Shown piece after piece: positions 7,599 through 15,450 of a stretch of DNA of 40,000 bases; within the stretch, counting starts at the first letter, position 1; the number at the start of each line of letters is the position of its first letter. This DNA comes from Burkholderiales bacterium RIFOXYD12_FULL_59_19 (GTDB lineage Bacteria > Pseudomonadota > Gammaproteobacteria > Burkholderiales > Burkholderiaceae_C), in contig MESQ01000031.1 in the NCBI GenBank assembly GCA_001771065.1, positions 1 to 40,000 on the forward strand. Reading direction: 5' to 3'. A program made the position numbers and the translations under genes. The notes under the pieces were generated by a model. The model made no database searches and had not been told where the DNA came from. It saw only the letters and a list, made by a program, of their open reading frames with translations.

Positions 7599-10319
7599 AT
7601 GCTGTCACCCCTGCTGGTCGTCGGGGCCTCCTTTGCTTATCTGCTGCTGCTGTTTGCCGTGGCCAGCTTTGGCGACTGGCGTGCCGCCCAGGGCCGCTCG
7701 ATCATTGCCAACCCCTGGACTTATGCCCTGTCGCTGGCGGTCTATTGCACCGCTTGGACTTATTTTGGCAGCGTTGGCCGCGCTGCTTCCGGCGGCATCT
7801 GGTTCTTGCCGATTTATCTCGGGCCGACGCTGGCCATGACGCTGGGTTGGCTGGTCGTGCGCAAGATGATCCGCATCGCCAAAACCTACCGCATCACTTC
7901 GATTGCCGACTTTATTGGCAGTCGCTACGGCAAGAGTCCGCTGCTGGCCGGCCTGGTCACGCTGATTGCGGTGGTGGGCATCGTGCCCTACATCGCGCTG
8001 CAGCTCAAGGCGGTGTCTGCGGGGTATGGCTTGTTAACGGCAAGTTCCCTGAGTGAGCTGCCCGTGCAAGTGCACTGGGCCCAGGACAGCACCTTTTACA
8101 TGGCGCTGGCGCTGGCGGGTTTCACCATGGTATTTGGCGCCCGGCACCTGGATTCGGCCGAGCGTCACGAGGGCCTGGTGGCGGCCATTGCCTTTGAGTC
8201 GGTGGTCAAACTCATTGCCTTTTTGGCGGTGGGTCTGTTTGTGGTCTATGGCCTGTTCAACGGGCTGACCGACGTGTTTGCGCGGGCGCACGCCGTGCCC
8301 GACCTGGCCCGGCTGCTGCGGCTGGAACAGGGTGGCAGTTTTGCCTGGGCCCAGTGGTTTGCCATGACGCTGCTGTCGATGTTTTCGGTCATTTTTTTGC
8401 CGCGTCAGTTCCAGGTGATGGTGGTTGAAAACGTCCGTGAGAGCCATTTGCGCCGCGCGGTCTGGGTGTTTCCGCTGTACCTATTGGCCATCAATCTGTT
8501 TGTGTTGCCGATTGCCCTGGGCGGCCTGTTGTATTTCGGGCCGGGGCAGATGAATGCCGACAATTTTGTGTTGTCACTGCCGCTGGCTGCGGGGCAGCCC
8601 GCGCTGGCGCTGTTTGCTTTTATTGGCGGGCTGTCCGCGGCCACCGGTATGGTGATCGTGGAGACCATTGCGGTCTCGACCATGGTTTGTAATGAGCTGG
8701 TGATGCCCTTGCTGTTGCGCACCCGGCATTTCAGATCCGAGGCCGAGCATGACCTGACGCGTGTGCTGCTGCTGATTCGACGTGCTGCCATTCTCGGGGT
8801 ACTGGTGCTGGGTTATGTGTACTTTCACCTGGCAGGTGAAGCCTATGCCCTGGTCAGCATCGGGCTCATCAGCTTTGCCGCCGTGGCCCAGTTTGCCCCT
8901 GCCGTGTTGGGCGGCTTGTATTGGAAGGGCGCCACGCGCCGGGGCGCCCTGGTGGGCTTGCTGGCCGGTTTCTTGATGTGGTGTTACACCTTGATGCTGC
9001 CCTCGCTGGCCAAGTCGGGCTGGTTGCCGGACGCATTTTTGACCCAGGGCCTGTTGGGCTTGAGCTGGTTGCAGCCTGAGCACCTGTTTGGCTTGCAGGG
9101 CTTGGACAACCTGACGCATTCGCTGTTCTGGAGTTTGCTGGTCAATATTGGGGCTTATGTGGGTTTGTCACTGTGGCGCGCGCCCAATGGCCAGGAGGCC
9201 AGCCAGGCGCTGCTGTTTGTCGATGTGTTCGAGCGCACCACCACGGCGCGCCCGGTGTTTTGGCGCGGCCGTGCCACGGTGCCGGATTTGTTGCGCTTGT
9301 GTGAACGCTTCATGGGGCCCGAGCGGGCGCAAGCGTTGTTTTCAGTCTATGCGCGCCAGGTCGGGGCGAGCAGTCCGACGGCCATCACGCCGGACGCGCG
9401 CCTGGTGCAGTATGTCGAGACCCAGTTGTCGGGCGCCGTGGGTAGCGCGTCGGCACGGGTGCTGGTGGCCAGCAGTGTTGATGAAGAAACCCTGACGCCA
9501 GACGACGTGCTGCGTATTCTGGACGAAACCTCGCAATTACGTGCGCACTCTCTGGAGCTTGAAGAGAAATCCAACTCGCTGGAGCGTGCCACCCGCGAGC
9601 TGCGCTCTGCCAATGAGCAGCTCAAGAGCTTGGACCGGCTCAAGGACGACTTCATGTCGTCGGTGACGCATGAGTTGCGCACGCCGCTCACCTCGATCCG
9701 GGCGTTGGCCGAGCTGATGCGCGACGACCCTGCAATGGATGAAGCCCAGCGCTGCCAGTTCATCGCCATCATCGTCAGCGAGACCGAGCGCCTGTCCCGG
9801 CTGGTGAACCAGGTGCTGGACATGGCCAAAATCGAGTCGGGTCATGCCGAGTGGCACAACGCCGAGGTCGACTTGGGCGCCCTGGTGCAACAGGCGGTGG
9901 TGACCACCTCCGAGTTGTTTCGCGAGCGGCAGACCCAGGTGGTCGTCAGTTTGCCCGAGACGCCGCTGGGCTTGATGGCCGACCCTGACCGCTTGACCCA
10001 GGTGCTGCTGAATTTGCTCTCCAACGCCGCCAAGTTTGTGCCCATGCCAGGTGGTCGGGTTGATGTAAGCCTGAGCAGCGACGATACCGGTGTGACCGTG
10101 GTCGTGCGCGACAACGGCCCCGGCGTGAGCGCAGAGCAACAGGCCCTGATTTTTGAGAAATTTCGCCAGGGCGGGGACGCCGCCAATCGGCCGCAGGGCA
10201 CGGGCTTGGGGCTACCGATCAGCCGCCAGATCGTGGAGCATTTTGGCGGCAGACTGTGGCTTGAGTCACAACCCGGGCAGGGCGCCGCGTTTTGCTTTTA
10301 CCTGCCCTTCAAAACATAA
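7599..10319 (+). CDS. CrbS-like sensor histidine kinase with SSS transporter domain
   Basis: A 906-residue kinase. Residues 1 to about 530 form a sodium:solute symporter domain of about 13 helices (ANPWTYALSLAVYCTAWTYF, ITSIADFIGSRYGKSP, QVMVVENV). Residues about 545-625 look like a STAC domain linking it to the kinase. A coiled coil (about 630-680) precedes HisKA with phospho-acceptor H691 in SVTHELRTPLTSI. The ATPase domain has the N-box asparagine N809, D838 in DNGPGVS and GTGLGLP at 867-873. No clear PAS domain is seen, unlike longer CrbS proteins. CrbS/MxtR-type kinases control acetate use, and the upstream acetate-type symporter fits that. The receiver partner starts 14 bases downstream. 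Signal identity is inferred. Confidence 0.93.
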   Translation: MLSPLLVVGASFAYLLLLFAVASFGDWRAAQGRSIIANPWTYALSLAVYCTAWTYFGSVGRAASGGIWFLPIYLGPTLAMTLGWLVVRKMIRIAKTYRITSIADFIGSRYGKSPLLAGLVTLIAVVGIVPYIALQLKAVSAGYGLLTASSLSELPVQVHWAQDSTFYMALALAGFTMVFGARHLDSAERHEGLVAAIAFESVVKLIAFLAVGLFVVYGLFNGLTDVFARAHAVPDLARLLRLEQGGSFAWAQWFAMTLLSMFSVIFLPRQFQVMVVENVRESHLRRAVWVFPLYLLAINLFVLPIALGGLLYFGPGQMNADNFVLSLPLAAGQPALALFAFIGGLSAATGMVIVETIAVSTMVCNELVMPLLLRTRHFRSEAEHDLTRVLLLIRRAAILGVLVLGYVYFHLAGEAYALVSIGLISFAAVAQFAPAVLGGLYWKGATRRGALVGLLAGFLMWCYTLMLPSLAKSGWLPDAFLTQGLLGLSWLQPEHLFGLQGLDNLTHSLFWSLLVNIGAYVGLSLWRAPNGQEASQALLFVDVFERTTTARPVFWRGRATVPDLLRLCERFMGPERAQALFSVYARQVGASSPTAITPDARLVQYVETQLSGAVGSASARVLVASSVDEETLTPDDVLRILDETSQLRAHSLELEEKSNSLERATRELRSANEQLKSLDRLKDDFMSSVTHELRTPLTSIRALAELMRDDPAMDEAQRCQFIAIIVSETERLSRLVNQVLDMAKIESGHAEWHNAEVDLGALVQQAVVTTSELFRERQTQVVVSLPETPLGLMADPDRLTQVLLNLLSNAAKFVPMPGGRVDVSLSSDDTGVTVVVRDNGPGVSAEQQALIFEKFRQGGDAANRPQGTGLGLPISRQIVEHFGGRLWLESQPGQGAAFCFYLPFKT

Positions 10320-10333
10320 AAGAGGAGTCCGAG

Positions 10334-10708
10334 ATGAGTCCAAAAATACTGGTGGCCGACGACGAGCCCAACATCGTGATTTCGCTGGAGTACCTGCTCA
10401 AGCGTGAAGGCTACACCGTGGTGATTGCGCGTGATGGCCAGGAGGCCGTCGATGCCATCGTTCGGGAGCAGCCCGACCTGGTATTGCTCGATGTGATGAT
10501 GCCAAAAAAGACTGGTTTTGAGGTGTGCCAGGAAGTGCGCGGCCTTGAGGCGGTTCAGGCCACCAAAATCCTGATGTTGACCGCCAAGGGGCGTGATACC
10601 GATGTGGCCAAGGGTCTGGCGCTCGGCGCTGATGCCTACATGACCAAGCCTTTTGCGACCCGTGAATTGGTGCAAAAGGTGGCCGAGATGCTAGGCCAGG
10701 CGGTATGA
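10334..10708 (+). CDS. Receiver-only response regulator
   Basis: A 124-residue CheY-like receiver domain with no output domain. The acidic pair D9/D10, phospho-acceptor D53 (LVLLDVMMPKK), T83 and K105 (YMTKPF) are all present, so it should be phosphorylated by the kinase encoded just upstream. AGAGGAG at 10320-10326 is a good ribosome site for the ATG at 10334. Its TGA overlaps the next ATG (ATGA), linking it to the exonuclease fusion. It differs from CrbR-type partners, which carry a LuxR-type DNA-binding domain, so it must act through another protein. Confidence 0.95.
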   Translation: MSPKILVADDEPNIVISLEYLLKREGYTVVIARDGQEAVDAIVREQPDLVLLDVMMPKKTGFEVCQEVRGLEAVQATKILMLTAKGRDTDVAKGLALGADAYMTKPFATRELVQKVAEMLGQAV

Positions 10709-12879
10709 ACCGGTTCAAGATCGATCGTCGCCTGCTGCTGACGATTGCCGTCATCGGTCTGGCCACGGTGGTCTGGCTGCTGCTCACGATGGGCTTGATC
10801 GCCTCCACCCTGGAGCCCGAACAACGCGCTTTGCTGGCAGATCAACTGGCGCCCCGTTTTGTCCTGATTGGTTTGACCTGGGTCTTTGGTCTGGTGGTGA
10901 TTGGTTCGACCCTGCGCTGGCTGTTCCGGCGTTATGCCAGCGCACCGGGGCGACTGCTGGAACAAACCAAGGTGCTGCTGGCGGCGCCGCAGGCTGCGCC
11001 CATGAACCACCAGGGTACCACCGAGACCCAGGCGTTGGCCGAGGTGATTTTTCAACTGGCGACCCAGCGTGACACCCTGCGTGCCGATGTGGCAAGCCAA
11101 ATTGCACAGGCCAGCCTGAGTGTGCAACAGGAAAAAAACCGCCTGGCTGCGCTGATGTCCGAGTTGACCCAGAGCGTGGTGGTGTGTAATCTGGATGGCC
11201 GCATCATTTTGTACAACAACCGCGCCCGCCTGCAATTCAAGACGCTCTCAATAGCGCCCACCTTGGCTGGTGGCGCCGAGTTGGTGGGCATCGGGCGCTC
11301 CATTTACGCGGTGTTCGACCGGCAACTGGTGGCACACGCGCTGGAGAGCATTCAGCAGCGCATCAGCCGGGGGGCAGGCAGCCCGTCGGCCCAGTTTGTC
11401 ACCACCACGCAAGCGGGCCAATTGCTCAAGGTGCAAATGGCGCCGGTGCGTAATGTCGACGGGTCTGGCGTTGGCGCCGAAATCAGTGGTTTTGTGCTGA
11501 TGCTCGACAACGTGACCCGGGCCTTTGAAGAAGAGCATTTGCGCGACCAGTTGCTGCACGGTTTGACCGAGGGCAGCCGTTCCTCACTGGCTAACATTCA
11601 GGCCGCTGTCGAGATGCTGGCCTACCCTGACCTTGAGACTCCCATGCGTGAGCGCTTTTTGGCAGTGGTGCGTGAAGAAGTGACCAGCATGAGCACGCGT
11701 ATCAACGCCATGACGCAACAGGCCACGCAGGGCCTCAAGGCCCGTTGGCCGATGGAAGAAATGCTGGGTGCCGACGTGCTGCTGGCCTGCCAGCGCCGCA
11801 TTGAGGCGCGCAGCAAACGCCCGGTGACGCTGGAAAACCTGGACGCCAGTGTCTGGCTGAAAGTGGACAGTTTCAGTTTGACGCAGGCGCTGGATTACCT
11901 GGCGCTGCGCCTGGTGGATGAGTTCGACATCAAATTTTTCCGCCTGCGCCTGCAGGCCAACGGCAACCGGGCCCAGCTCGACCTGATCTGGACCGGTCAG
12001 GCCATGAGCACCGAGACCGTGATGAGCTGGGAAATGGACAGCATGCGTTTTGGTGCCGAGAGCACGCCGCTCACGGTGCGTGATGTCATTGAGCGCCACG
12101 GCGGCGAGATGTGGTTTGAGCGCGAACGTGTGCGCCACGAGGCATTTTTCCGGTTTTTGTTGCCCTTGGCCAGTGTCCAGGAACAACTGGAAGCCACCCA
12201 GATTCTGCAAAACGACAGCCGTCCGGAGTTTTATGACTTTGACCTGTTCCAGAGCACCGACCAGAGCAGCGCGATGGAGGACCGGCTGCTGGGTGAGCTG
12301 TCGTTCACCGTTTTTGATACCGAGACCACGGGCTTGAACCCGTCCGAGGGCGATCAGATCATCCAGATCGGCGCGGCGCGTATTGTCAATGGCAAGCTGT
12401 TGCGCCAGGAAAGCTTTGAACAAATGGTCAACCCCGGGCGCTTGATTCCGGCCGCAACGGTGCCGATCCACGGCATCACGCAGGACATGGTCAGGGGCAA
12501 ACCGCCCATTACCGAGGTGTTGCCGGCTTTTTACACCTTTGCCTTGGATACGGTGCTGGTGGCGCACAACGCCGCCTTTGACATGAAGTTTCTGCAATTG
12601 CAGGAGCGCCACACGGGCCTGGTGTTCAACCATCCGGTGCTCGACACTTTGCTGCTCTCTGCGGTGGTGCACCCGAACCAGGAGTCGCACCGACTTGAAG
12701 CCATTGCCGAGCGCTTTAACATCACTGTGCTGGGGCGCCATACCGCGCTGGGCGATGCGATAGTGACTGCCGAAGTCTGGTTGCGTCTGCTGCCCCTGCT
12801 GCAGGCCATGGGCATCACCACCCTGCGCCAGGCGCGGGAGGCCGCGCAAAAGACCTATTACGCGCGTTTGAAATACTGA
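10705..12879 (+). CDS. Membrane pseudokinase fused to a DnaQ-type 3'-5' exonuclease
   Basis: A 724-residue protein. Two helices (about residues 9-32 and 50-70) anchor it, followed by a coiled segment and a PAS-like region (NRLAALMSELTQSVVVCNLD). Next comes a kinase-like part in which the H-box position reads LTEGSRSSL instead of THELRTPL. The N-box and DxGxG are also lost, leaving only the HGGEMWFERE and FRFLLPL tail of an ATPase fold. Residues about 533-715 are a complete DEDDh exonuclease: D538 and E540 in FDTETTGL, D626 in AHNAAFD, H679 and D684 in HTALGD. The start overlaps the receiver gene by four bases. It is commonly labelled DNA polymerase III epsilon, but the architecture argues against a replisome role. 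Its substrate is unknown. Confidence 0.9.
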   Translation: MNRFKIDRRLLLTIAVIGLATVVWLLLTMGLIASTLEPEQRALLADQLAPRFVLIGLTWVFGLVVIGSTLRWLFRRYASAPGRLLEQTKVLLAAPQAAPMNHQGTTETQALAEVIFQLATQRDTLRADVASQIAQASLSVQQEKNRLAALMSELTQSVVVCNLDGRIILYNNRARLQFKTLSIAPTLAGGAELVGIGRSIYAVFDRQLVAHALESIQQRISRGAGSPSAQFVTTTQAGQLLKVQMAPVRNVDGSGVGAEISGFVLMLDNVTRAFEEEHLRDQLLHGLTEGSRSSLANIQAAVEMLAYPDLETPMRERFLAVVREEVTSMSTRINAMTQQATQGLKARWPMEEMLGADVLLACQRRIEARSKRPVTLENLDASVWLKVDSFSLTQALDYLALRLVDEFDIKFFRLRLQANGNRAQLDLIWTGQAMSTETVMSWEMDSMRFGAESTPLTVRDVIERHGGEMWFERERVRHEAFFRFLLPLASVQEQLEATQILQNDSRPEFYDFDLFQSTDQSSAMEDRLLGELSFTVFDTETTGLNPSEGDQIIQIGAARIVNGKLLRQESFEQMVNPGRLIPAATVPIHGITQDMVRGKPPITEVLPAFYTFALDTVLVAHNAAFDMKFLQLQERHTGLVFNHPVLDTLLLSAVVHPNQESHRLEAIAERFNITVLGRHTALGDAIVTAEVWLRLLPLLQAMGITTLRQAREAAQKTYYARLKY

Positions 12880-12930
12880 CTGTTGGGGAAGTTTGACCGT
12901 TTCTTGAAGTTGATTAACCCAGATCTGCTT

Positions 12931-13029
12931 GTGCTACCCGCACAGCGGCAGTCTTTGGCGGCTTCCTCATACTGGGGTACCAGAAATCGTCAGCCGCCAA
13001 AGCCAGCCACCGCGCTGGCGTGTGTTCTC
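12931..13029 (+). repeat. Hairpin repeat copy 1 (core of unit A)
   Basis: This 99-base stretch matches 13292-13390 at about 94 percent by eye (offset 361). CTTTGGCGGCT (12953-12963) pairs perfectly with AGCCGCCAAAG (12992-13002). The loop holds CCTCATACTGGGG at 12965-12977 and the inner pair CTGG/CCAG around GGTA. A second small stem, CCAGC/GCTGG, follows near 13003-13018. Confidence 0.85.
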
Positions 13030-13083
13030 GAAAGAAATCCAAATACCAGGACATTGGTTTGAATTCGTCTTTGAACACCTTTG

Positions 13084-13168
13084 TGCGCCCACACCATGGC
13101 GTGGTAATCGGCGGGGGCAGTCACCGATTTCTGGTACTCCAGTATGAGGTGGCTGCCCCTGCCGGTTG
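13084..13168 (-). repeat. Inverted hairpin copy, apparently inserted in unit A
   Basis: Bases 13125-13149 are the reverse complement of 12965-12989 with one mismatch, so the loop of copy 1 is present here in opposite orientation. The flanking stem is unrelated in sequence: 13110-13125 pairs with 13148-13163 over 16 positions with two G-T wobbles. A further 16-base near-palindrome, CCACACCATGGCGTGG, lies at 13089-13104. Unit B lacks this 85-base segment, and TTG occurs on both sides (13081-13083 and 13166-13168). Confidence 0.75.
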
Positions 13169-13291
13169 CCGCGCCGGGCGAACCTATCAAGCTGCGACTA
13201 GCGTCGGCCCCAAGAGCCCGGACAGAAAAATTAAGCTGAGGAAGTTTGAAAATTTTTCGTGGTTGACCAACGCCGATTTGACGATTCACTG

Positions 13292-13390
13292 GTGCTACCC
13301 GCACAGCGGCAGTCTTTGGCGGCTTCCTTATACTGGGGTAGCAGAAATCGTCAGCCGCAAAAGCCCGCCACTGCGCTGGCCTGTGTTCTG
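13292..13390 (+). repeat. Hairpin repeat copy 2 (core of unit B)
   Basis: This is the partner of 12931-13029, with about six substitutions. The stem is weakened: CTTTGGCGGCT (13314-13324) faces AGCCGCAAAAG (13353-13363), with one mismatch. The inner loop reads CTGGGGTAGCAG, so its small stem is also shortened. Copy 2 looks like a decaying copy of copy 1. Confidence 0.85.
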
Positions 13391-13485
13391 AAGAAAACAA
13401 CAAAACCATAAACCTTGAATCTGAGACTGTTTTCAGACGCCTTTGCCGCGCCGGGTGGACCAATCAAGCCGGTGCAGTGCCTAAA

Positions 13486-13519
13486 TCCCTCGAATTGCGC
13501 TTCGCTCCATCCAGCTACG
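13486..13519 (-). repeat. REP-like degenerate palindrome
   Basis: On the minus strand this reads CGTAGCTGGATGGAGCGAAG followed by CGCAATTC. It is of the GGATGGAGCG-x-AGCGCAATCC type that recurs as dispersed palindromic repeats between genes in many proteobacteria. Only one copy is in the window, so the family assignment rests on recall of such elements. Confidence 0.45.
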
Positions 13520-13562
13520 TTGCACTCGGTCGACTGACTGGCAATGACGGTGGTGGTTGATG

Positions 13563-15440
13563 TCAGAATCGACCGCCGGCATAGCGCTGGCCCAGCACGC
13601 CTTGCAGGGTTTGCACCACGCTGAAAGCTTCCTTGAGGTGGCTGCGCTCAAAGTTGCTGAGTTCTTCCAGCGCCAGAAAATTGTCGGGTGCCTTGCCTTG
13701 CGCCATTTGCCGGGCCTGGTGGGCAATACGCAGCTTGCCCAGGAACTCCAGCGCGCCGCGCAGGTCGCGGGCGCTTTGTTCTGTCACTTCACCGGCCTGG
13801 GCCGACACCTCGAGTCGGTCATGGGTGTTGGCTACCGTAACCCCGGCGGATAGGGCATAGACCCGGGCCAGATCGACAATCGGTACGATGCCGGTGTGTT
13901 TGAGGTCGATGGTGTGCGGGTTGTCGCCGCCTTTGCTGAGGGTGATCTGGCCAAACATGCCCAAAGGCGGGCGGTGCTTGAGGGCGTTGCTGACCATATG
14001 GGCTAAAAACAGGCTGTTGCCCTTGGTCTGTTGCACCACCTGATGGCGCAGCCCGTCGAGCAACTCGGCTTGTCCGTGAATGGCGCGCAGGTCAAAAAAT
14101 ACGCAGGTCAGCATCAACGACTTGGGTTTTGGGCTGTCGACCCACTTGCGGAAATACTCGGCCCAGACCCGGCGTGGCTGGCGCCAGGTGTCTGTCATGG
14201 CCATCATGTCGCCCGGGCAGTGGATGTAGCCGCACTCGGCCAGGCCGTCGCAGACAAGTTTGCTGAAGGCCTTGAAGTAGGTGCCATGCGCCGTTTCGTC
14301 GAACGCGTCGTCCAGGATCAGGCAGTTGTCCTGGTCCGACTTGGCGGTCTGTTCATTACGCGCCTGGCTGCCGGCGGCCACCCAGACGTAGTCGACCGGG
14401 GCTGGCCCCAGTTGCGCCTCGGCCAGATGGATCAGTCGGGTGGTGATGGCATCGGTGATGGCGGTGATGATGTGGCCGGTACTGTAGGCGCTGGCGTCCG
14501 CTGCCGCCAGGTGTTGCTGCAGTTGGCGCACCCTGGTGCTGATGCTTTTCAGGCCATCGAGTGACGTTTGTTTGTAAATGTCACCGGCCAGGTACACCGC
14601 CGAGGTGCTGTGTTGTTCGGTCAGGTCGGTGGCGGTGATCATGCCCAGAATGTTGCCGCCTTCCATCACGGGAACGTGATGGATATTGTGGCGCGCCATC
14701 AACAGCAGAGCCTCAAAGGCCGGGCTATTGGCGCTCACCGTCATGGGTGCTAGCGTGGCAATGTCGGCAACGGGGCGGTTGATGTCCAGGCTGAGCGCCA
14801 CCACGCGGTTGCGCAGGTCGCGGTCGGTAACCAGGCCAAACAGCAAGCCTTGCTCGACCAGCAACACCGAGGACACCCGCAGATCACGCATCAGGATGGC
14901 GGTGGCCTGGATCGAGGTATCGGGGGCCAAGGTGATGGGTGCGCGTTTGATCAGGCTGCGAATAGGGGTGCCCAGCAGGTTCAGCGCGTTGCTGGATTCA
15001 CTGACCTGGCTGGTGTGTCTTGCCTGTGGCCGATCTGCTGGCGCAAGGGATGGGAAAAAGTAGGCCAGTTGTGCATGCTTGGCACACAGTCGCCCCAAGT
15101 CTTGCGCCGACAGCCAGGCCAATTCACAATCGGCGGCCGCCACAGCCTGCCAGGTGGCCAATTGCGGTGTCGGTGTGGCGCCAAAGCCAAATAGGTCACC
15201 CGTTTCCAGCTGGACCGACAGGTTCAGGTCGGGGTCGCTCAGACGCACCGCGCCGCTCAGAATGAGCACGAGCTGGCTCGGCAGTTGTCCCTGCGTCATC
15301 AGCGTGGTGCCCGCCGCCAACGTGACCAGGGTGAACTGGCCTGCCAGGGTCTCACGATTTTTGGCGCTGAGCTGGGCAAAACCCCGTTGCCGGGACAACT
15401 GGCTGGTCAACAAAGGCGATGGCTTGGGCGTGGATGGCAT
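13563..15440 (-). CDS. CNB-CBS-DUF294 putative nucleotidyltransferase
   Basis: About 625 residues. The order is a cyclic-nucleotide-binding-like domain (residues about 20-125; FTLVTLAAGTTLMTQG, LILSGAVRL), two CBS repeats (about 160-280; LVTDRDLRNRVVA and HNIHHVPVMEGGNILGMITA), a DUF294 nucleotidyltransferase domain and a DUF294 C-terminal domain. The polymerase-beta-type motif is intact: G357-S358 in AAGSQARNEQTAKS, then D369 and D371 in SDQDNCLIL. The domain resembles the GlnD uridylyltransferase head, but the target is unknown. The start at 15440 is chosen because an earlier in-frame start would overlap the preceding gene. It faces the exonuclease fusion gene across the repeat cluster. From memory, such genes neighbour the symporter/exonuclease set in other proteobacteria. 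Confidence 0.88.
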   Translation of the reverse strand: MPSTPKPSPLLTSQLSRQRGFAQLSAKNRETLAGQFTLVTLAAGTTLMTQGQLPSQLVLILSGAVRLSDPDLNLSVQLETGDLFGFGATPTPQLATWQAVAAADCELAWLSAQDLGRLCAKHAQLAYFFPSLAPADRPQARHTSQVSESSNALNLLGTPIRSLIKRAPITLAPDTSIQATAILMRDLRVSSVLLVEQGLLFGLVTDRDLRNRVVALSLDINRPVADIATLAPMTVSANSPAFEALLLMARHNIHHVPVMEGGNILGMITATDLTEQHSTSAVYLAGDIYKQTSLDGLKSISTRVRQLQQHLAAADASAYSTGHIITAITDAITTRLIHLAEAQLGPAPVDYVWVAAGSQARNEQTAKSDQDNCLILDDAFDETAHGTYFKAFSKLVCDGLAECGYIHCPGDMMAMTDTWRQPRRVWAEYFRKWVDSPKPKSLMLTCVFFDLRAIHGQAELLDGLRHQVVQQTKGNSLFLAHMVSNALKHRPPLGMFGQITLSKGGDNPHTIDLKHTGIVPIVDLARVYALSAGVTVANTHDRLEVSAQAGEVTEQSARDLRGALEFLGKLRIAHQARQMAQGKAPDNFLALEELSNFERSHLKEAFSVVQTLQGVLGQRYAGGRF

Positions 15441-15450
15441 GGCGAAGGCT

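Larger units (their letters stand above)
12889..13470 (+). repeat. Tandemly duplicated intergenic unit between converging genes
   Basis: The 683-base gap 12880-13562 holds two related units. Unit A runs from GAAGTTTGA at about 12889 to CCGCGCCGGG...ATCAAG at 13169-13192. Unit B runs from GAAGTTTGA at about 13241 to the same motif at 13446-13470. The shared order is a GAAGTTTGA block, TTGA about 13 bases on, a 99-base strongly conserved core, a looser AT-richer stretch ending in CCTTTG, and the CCGCGCCGGG block. Unit A has an extra 85 bases absent from unit B. Frames crossing the region look like by-products of the repeats. No promoter or gene is convincing here. Confidence 0.75.

Noticed and set aside
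12990..13463. A 157-codon minus-strand frame and a 123-codon plus-strand frame across the repeat cluster
   Set aside because: Both run through the duplicated hairpins, carry the repeat twice in translation, have no family resemblance and no ribosome site. They are by-products of the repeats.
12889..13470. CRISPR array or integron attC sites
   Set aside because: There are only two direct copies and one inverted copy with unequal spacing, no cas genes, no integrase, and I did not find paired RYYYAAC/GTTRRRY ends.
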